From: Papaver somniferum
Lineage: Eukaryota > Streptophyta > Magnoliopsida > Ranunculales > Papaveraceae
Direction of reading: 5' to 3'
Assembly: GCF_003573695.1 (NCBI RefSeq)
Contig: NC_039359.1
Location: 87,028,566-87,092,565 of the forward strand
Length of the DNA: 64,000 bases
In this document: positions 60,590 through 64,000 of the stretch, in pieces
How the letters are laid out: every line of letters begins with the position of its first letter
How positions within the stretch are numbered: the first letter of the stretch is position 1
Notes under the pieces: generated by a model
Databases searched by the model: none
The model's input: the letters and a program-made list of their open reading frames with translations, nothing else
What the model was told of the DNA's origin: nothing
Program-made: the position numbers and the translations under genes

Positions 60590-61574
60590 GTTGATGAACC
60601 TATTAAGCAAAAGGGGATCGGTAGGCCGAGCACCAAATTATCGAGGACCATCCAAAGAAAAGAGTTGAAGATACATTTGTCTAATAAAAAATCCGATTTA
60701 TCTAACAAAAGAGACCTTTCTAGGCACGAACATATGAATTCCGAATTTCAAGATGAGACGGAACCTAAGAAAATAGGTCGTCCAAGAAAGGATCAAGGTG
60801 GACCAACCGCACGACAAGTGAAACCAAAGGTCTCTACGGAGCCTTCTCAAGTAAGACAAGCTGAAGTGGTGGAAGAAGTTGTTTTAGGGAGACCCAAACT
60901 AGCTTAGAAGTTGTTGAGCAAATAGGTGCCTCGCAGCAAACCCAACCGATCAAATTGAGACAAAGATAAGTATAGTACTCTTCGTTGTCCTAGGGATCTT
61001 GATGGAAGACCAAATCGATCCACGTATACAATATACGAAGAGTATTTGGAACAACTCCCTCCACTCATTGTTCCATTTATTTTGTCCACCGACGAGGTTG
61101 AAGGGGATGGAAATTGTAGGTTTTATGTTGCTACGAAACAAATTGGTCACTTTAATGAGATGGTTATCAAAAATGTCTCCCAATACCAAGATTTAAGGAA
61201 ATAAGATGGGCGTACAACTAATGAAGGACAAGGATTTCCACATGGAGATGATGAGGCGAGGAAGATATGACAAAGAAAAAGATTTCAAAGAATTATGTGC
61301 GCATGTAAAATGCCTAAAGGGATTGAAGATAATCATATCCAAGTATTGGATGAGAATTCCTATATGTGGATATCTCCTAGTGTACGTATTGAATTTCATG
61401 GTATATTATTTTTGTCCTCCAAAGTATGGATTTTGTGTTATGTTTATGCTGACCATAACGGTTTGTGATGAGTCGGTCAAAGATAGAAGAATCGTCATAG
61501 CATTTTTCAATGACGTGCATTTTCTCGGTTTAAGGTTAAAGAAAGATTGCCCATTGCCTCTAGTGTCTAGATAG
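60590..61574 (+). pseudogene. AT-hook and OTU cysteine protease-like domain downstream of the transposase
   Basis: KKIGRPRK at about 60755-60785 is an AT-hook core (GRP). After a frame change, EVEGDGNCRFYVATKQIG (about 61092-61145) has the DGNC motif of OTU proteases with the catalytic Cys. A later SYMWISPSVRIEF...ILCYVYADHNGL segment (about 61355-61470) fits the part before the catalytic His. Stops at about 61203, 61267 and 61472 break it. OTU proteases remove ubiquitin. MULE proteins fused to an OTU-like domain are known in plants, so this order is not new, but its use to the element is unknown. Confidence 0.66.
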
Positions 61575-61794
61575 GTGGATTACTTCCTAACAAATTATTG
61601 TAAGGATTGAATGAAACAATATGAGTCCAAAATGTTGGATTTGGATCGCACAATGAACAACTTTCCCAATAGCATATTCGAATTAATCGAAGATGATGAT
61701 GATGTTTGATCGTTATATTTGGAAGATGTATTTTGAATAACCTTTTTTGTACATGTTTTTTGGAAAAGTACATGAGATCTTATTAAAATATATT

Positions 61795-63050
61795 GATATA
61801 ATCGGAATATATTTATATATAATAGAAACCGATTATGTAATCGGATGAATAGGTTGCACAATTATCTTCCGATTATAACACGATTCTTACAAAAAATTTA
61901 AAAAAATTCCCAGAATCGGTAGATAAGTATGACAATAACTTACGATTATAACATGATTCTGACAAAATATTTGAAAAATACCCAGAATCGGTAAATAACT
62001 TAACATACTAACTACCGATTGTAACCACAGACTTTAGGAATTCATAACTTCCATCATATATGAATTCTTCTCCTTTTTCCTCCAAGTAGTGCCTTTTTGC
62101 GAATCTCTCCTACATAAACCAACAAATATAAATTAAATACTAAAAAGTTTGTATAGTTTAATTGTAAGATCAAACCAACTCGTTCTATGTAGAAGTATGC
62201 AAATACTTACAAATTTTTGGATCGATAAACTTAAGTGGGTAGTGTTAAAGATCCTATTTTGTATCATTATGTAATCTTTTACTCGTTTTTGGATAAGTTG
62301 ATACCAATTTTGAAGTTGTTGGAGGGATCTTTGCTTTGGATTTCCATACTCTCGTATAAATTGGCTATACACGCTCCCTAAAAAGGTTTCGGGTGCGATA
62401 GAACCAGCTATGACATCTTCTCGTCTTGTTTCGTGATACCATGTTTTGAGAATGGCCAAATCTTCAGCTGCGTCAAACCTTTCCATGTTTGTAAGGTGAG
62501 AGATAGTATGAATTAGAAAAAGTAGATGATGGAAAATCGAAAATCTCTTTGTTAAATACACAAGTCTAGATGTGTGTTATTTGGTGCATAAATGAGAAGA
62601 GGTTACCCTCCTTATATAGATGAGAGTCCCAACGTCTCTTTTCTTTGAAAATATAGTCGTTATTGCGTACTGTAACAAGAGTGTACATATGTTACGTACA
62701 TTACGCTTACAATGATAATCTATAATCGGTGGACAAAATCTAACATTGTCAACTGATTACAAAATCGGTAAAATAAAATATGTATTATTTACCGATTATG
62801 TGAGTTTTTTGAGGCACGACTATTTTATTTTGAAAAAAATTAGTCGTTAAAGTTTATATCTATACTACAAAAATTATAGTTACAATGATAAACTATAATC
62901 GGTAGACAAGGTTTCACGTATATCTACCGATTTAATAATCAGTGGGAAGTTATTTTGTTATACCTCCGATTATTTGCCTTTTTTTATAATCAGAGTTTCC
63001 TTCAACACAAACAATCGGTAGCAAAGATTCCTTATTATCTACCGATTGTG
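61795..63050. repeat. Right cluster of AATCGGTAG-type motif
   Basis: Copies occur at about 61800, 61826 (inverse), 61838, 61869 (inverse), 61914, 61945 (inverse), 61983, 62012 (inverse), 62722, 62752, 62762, 62790 (inverse), 62889, 62920 (inverse), 62966 (inverse), 63010 and 63040 (inverse). Many are arranged in opposed pairs 25-45 bases apart. None lies within 62133-62561, the Myb-like ORF. Confidence 0.82.
62133..62487 (-). CDS. Myb/SANT-like protein (PIF/Harbinger ORF1-type), possibly partial
   Basis: The open frame extends from 62561; the Met at 62487 (MERFDAAEDLAILKTWYHE) is the better start because the domain begins there. FDAAEDLAILKTWYHETRRED, ETFLGSVYSQF and RSLQQLQNWYQLIQKRVKDY follow the layout of the plant Myb/SANT-like domain: a Trp in helix 1, then SL..L.NRW..I. 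That domain is often annotated beside transposases. The frame ends at 62133 after about 118 residues, and a splice or frame change near 62280 is possible. A TATA-like ctatataagga lies near 62612-62622 (minus), about 50 bases before the ORF. It could bind DNA for an element; I cannot say which one. Confidence 0.5.
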
Positions 63051-63203
63051 TGTGTTATTCGAGGCACGTCTAGTTTATTTCGAAAAAAATAACCTTTGGA
63101 GTTTAAATCTATATAAGGAAACTCATCTCTAACAACCCATTTGCACCCCTCTCCACCTCTATTCCATTCAAATTTTAAAACATTCCTCATCTGAACAAAA
63201 ACA

Positions 63204-63487
63204 TGGTTATTCCTTTTGCCTAAGAAGAAGATTTTTCTATGTATAGAGCATGGGTTGTGGTAACAACTCATGATTGTAATCACTCACGTCACAAATCGGA
63301 ATTCGAAGAACAATTATGGAACCGTAATTTAATGGTATTTGAGGCGGTGATGGTAATCGAATTGGAAGATCATCCAGTGACATTAAGAGAAGAAAGAATA
63401 CAATCGATAAGGATATCGGCAAACTTCAAGATGAGTAATGCTTTTGTAGGAACGCTTTTCTTTGGTGGACGTATGAACGACAAGTAA
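63204..63487 (+). pseudogene. Second Myb/SANT-like ORF, divergent from the first
   Basis: From ATG 63204 the frame meets a TAA after six codons and then continues EEDFSMYRAWVVVTTHDC. EFEEQLWNRNLMVF, TLREERIQSIRISANFKMS and NAFVG follow the Myb/SANT-like layout (EED...AW...LW.R...L..R...I......F.G). The alternative start is the Met at 63239. The segment ends with a donor-like caa|gtaagt at 63483-63489, so a second exon is expected; a copia LTR begins 100 bases later. A TATA-like ctatataagga is at about 63107-63118. The in-frame stop suggests decay. Confidence 0.48.
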
Positions 63488-63584
63488 GTACCTTAGTAGC
63501 TTTTACACAAATAAGCATTAGTTAGTACTAACTTATTACTCGTTTGTAATTTTAGAGAAACCTTGCTGATCAATGGTATGTGTT

Positions 63585-64000
63585 TGTTAGAGCATTACTC
63601 GGTCGAACTCACAACCGTTGCTATCTCAAGCTTGTTTGTCAAGTTTAGTTGTCAAAACTATATGTCTTGACTTCTAGTCTACTATAGCTGAGTCTCGGAC
63701 TAGGATAGTTAAGTGTAGTTGAGCTCTAGACTCCACGACGTTCATCATATGAAGACGAAAAACCACTCAAGGAACTGGTGGAACTTCATCGACTAAAAGG
63801 TATGTGGAGACCTGAACTTATCTATCACTCAAAAGTATATTCTATCTCCTACTCTTGAGACAAAAGTCGTATAATCACATAGATTTCGATAACAAAATTA
63901 AAAAAACAATCGATTCGTAAAGATATGTTTACTAACTCCATAATCAGAAGTAAAATAACACAAACAAAACCCGATTACATATGAGAAAAATAAAAATTAA
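63585..64000 (+). mobile_element. Start of another copia-type LTR (plus orientation), cut by the window
   Basis: TGTTAGAGCATTACTCGGTC at 63585 matches the start of the LTR of the elements at 18776 and 29453. Similarity continues to about 63885 (acaaaagtcgtataa) and then weakens. It may be an LTR of a diverged family member or a truncated one. The preceding five bases are gtgtt, and the matching copy would lie outside the window. Confidence 0.72.

Larger units (their letters stand above)
57270..63584 (+). mobile_element. Mutator-like element region (transposase, OTU-like domain, motif arrays), decayed; ends uncertain
   Basis: A broken transposase ORF set (58825-61574) is flanked on both sides by clusters of an AATCGGTAG-type motif (57570-58680 and 61795-63050). 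I could not find terminal inverted repeats or a target duplication, so the limits are guesses. The left limit is where the GTPase 5' region ends and the right limit is where an LTR begins at 63585. The Myb/SANT-like ORFs at 62133-62561 and 63204-63487 lie inside the right cluster and may belong to the same element or to a neighbour of the same kind. Confidence 0.55.

Overview
The window is nuclear DNA of a flowering plant. The protein genes have short GT-AG introns, and most of the sequence is layered plant transposons (LTR retrotransposons, LINEs with an RNase H domain, Mutator-like elements and a hAT-type MITE). A eudicot, possibly of the poppy family, is a guess from the general look of the repeats and cannot be proved from sequence alone.

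Only two host genes look intact. One is the four-exon gene for cytosolic ribosomal protein eL37 (RPL37, + strand, 50662-51924), with a site II box and a telo-box upstream. The other is the four-exon gene for an EngB/YihA-type GTPase, probably organellar (- strand, 57012-53415). They converge, with about 1.5 kb between them. A small degraded RNase H-like ORF lies at 42779-43204.

Layout. 1-6503: minus-strand non-autonomous Ty3/Gypsy-type element with 3.18 kb LTRs, cut by the left edge and inserted in a LINE. 6504-13390: decayed LINE, itself interrupted at 10655-11901 by a non-autonomous element with a 9-bp target duplication. 13715-16556: Mutator-like non-autonomous element with long inverted ends, a 9-bp target duplication and a tRNA-Trp-like sequence inside. 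17400-18612: 3' end of a second LINE. 18776-25452: Ty1/Copia-type element (TSD gtttc) without pol. 29453-41489: a second, related element (TSD aaaac) with a copia-type gag. A third LTR element (31732-36059, TSD aaata) is nested in it. 44402-46138: solo LTR (TSD gtaac). 49817-50429: hAT-type MITE (TSD ccagagat).

Between the transposons, 26.3-50.6 kb holds four diverged copies of the region upstream of RPL37. Only the last leads to an intact gene. The other copies serve as empty-site controls that confirm several of the insertions.

The right end (about 57.3-63.6 kb) is a decayed Mutator-like element. It carries a FAR1-type DNA-binding region, an MULE DDE core, a SWIM zinc finger, an AT-hook and an OTU protease-like domain. 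It lies beside two divergent Myb/SANT-like ORFs. Dozens of copies of a short motif (core AATCGGTAG, both orientations) sit on both sides of the transposase and between the two ORFs. This motif-transposase-OTU-Myb assembly is the most interesting unexplained structure here. At 63585 another copia LTR begins.
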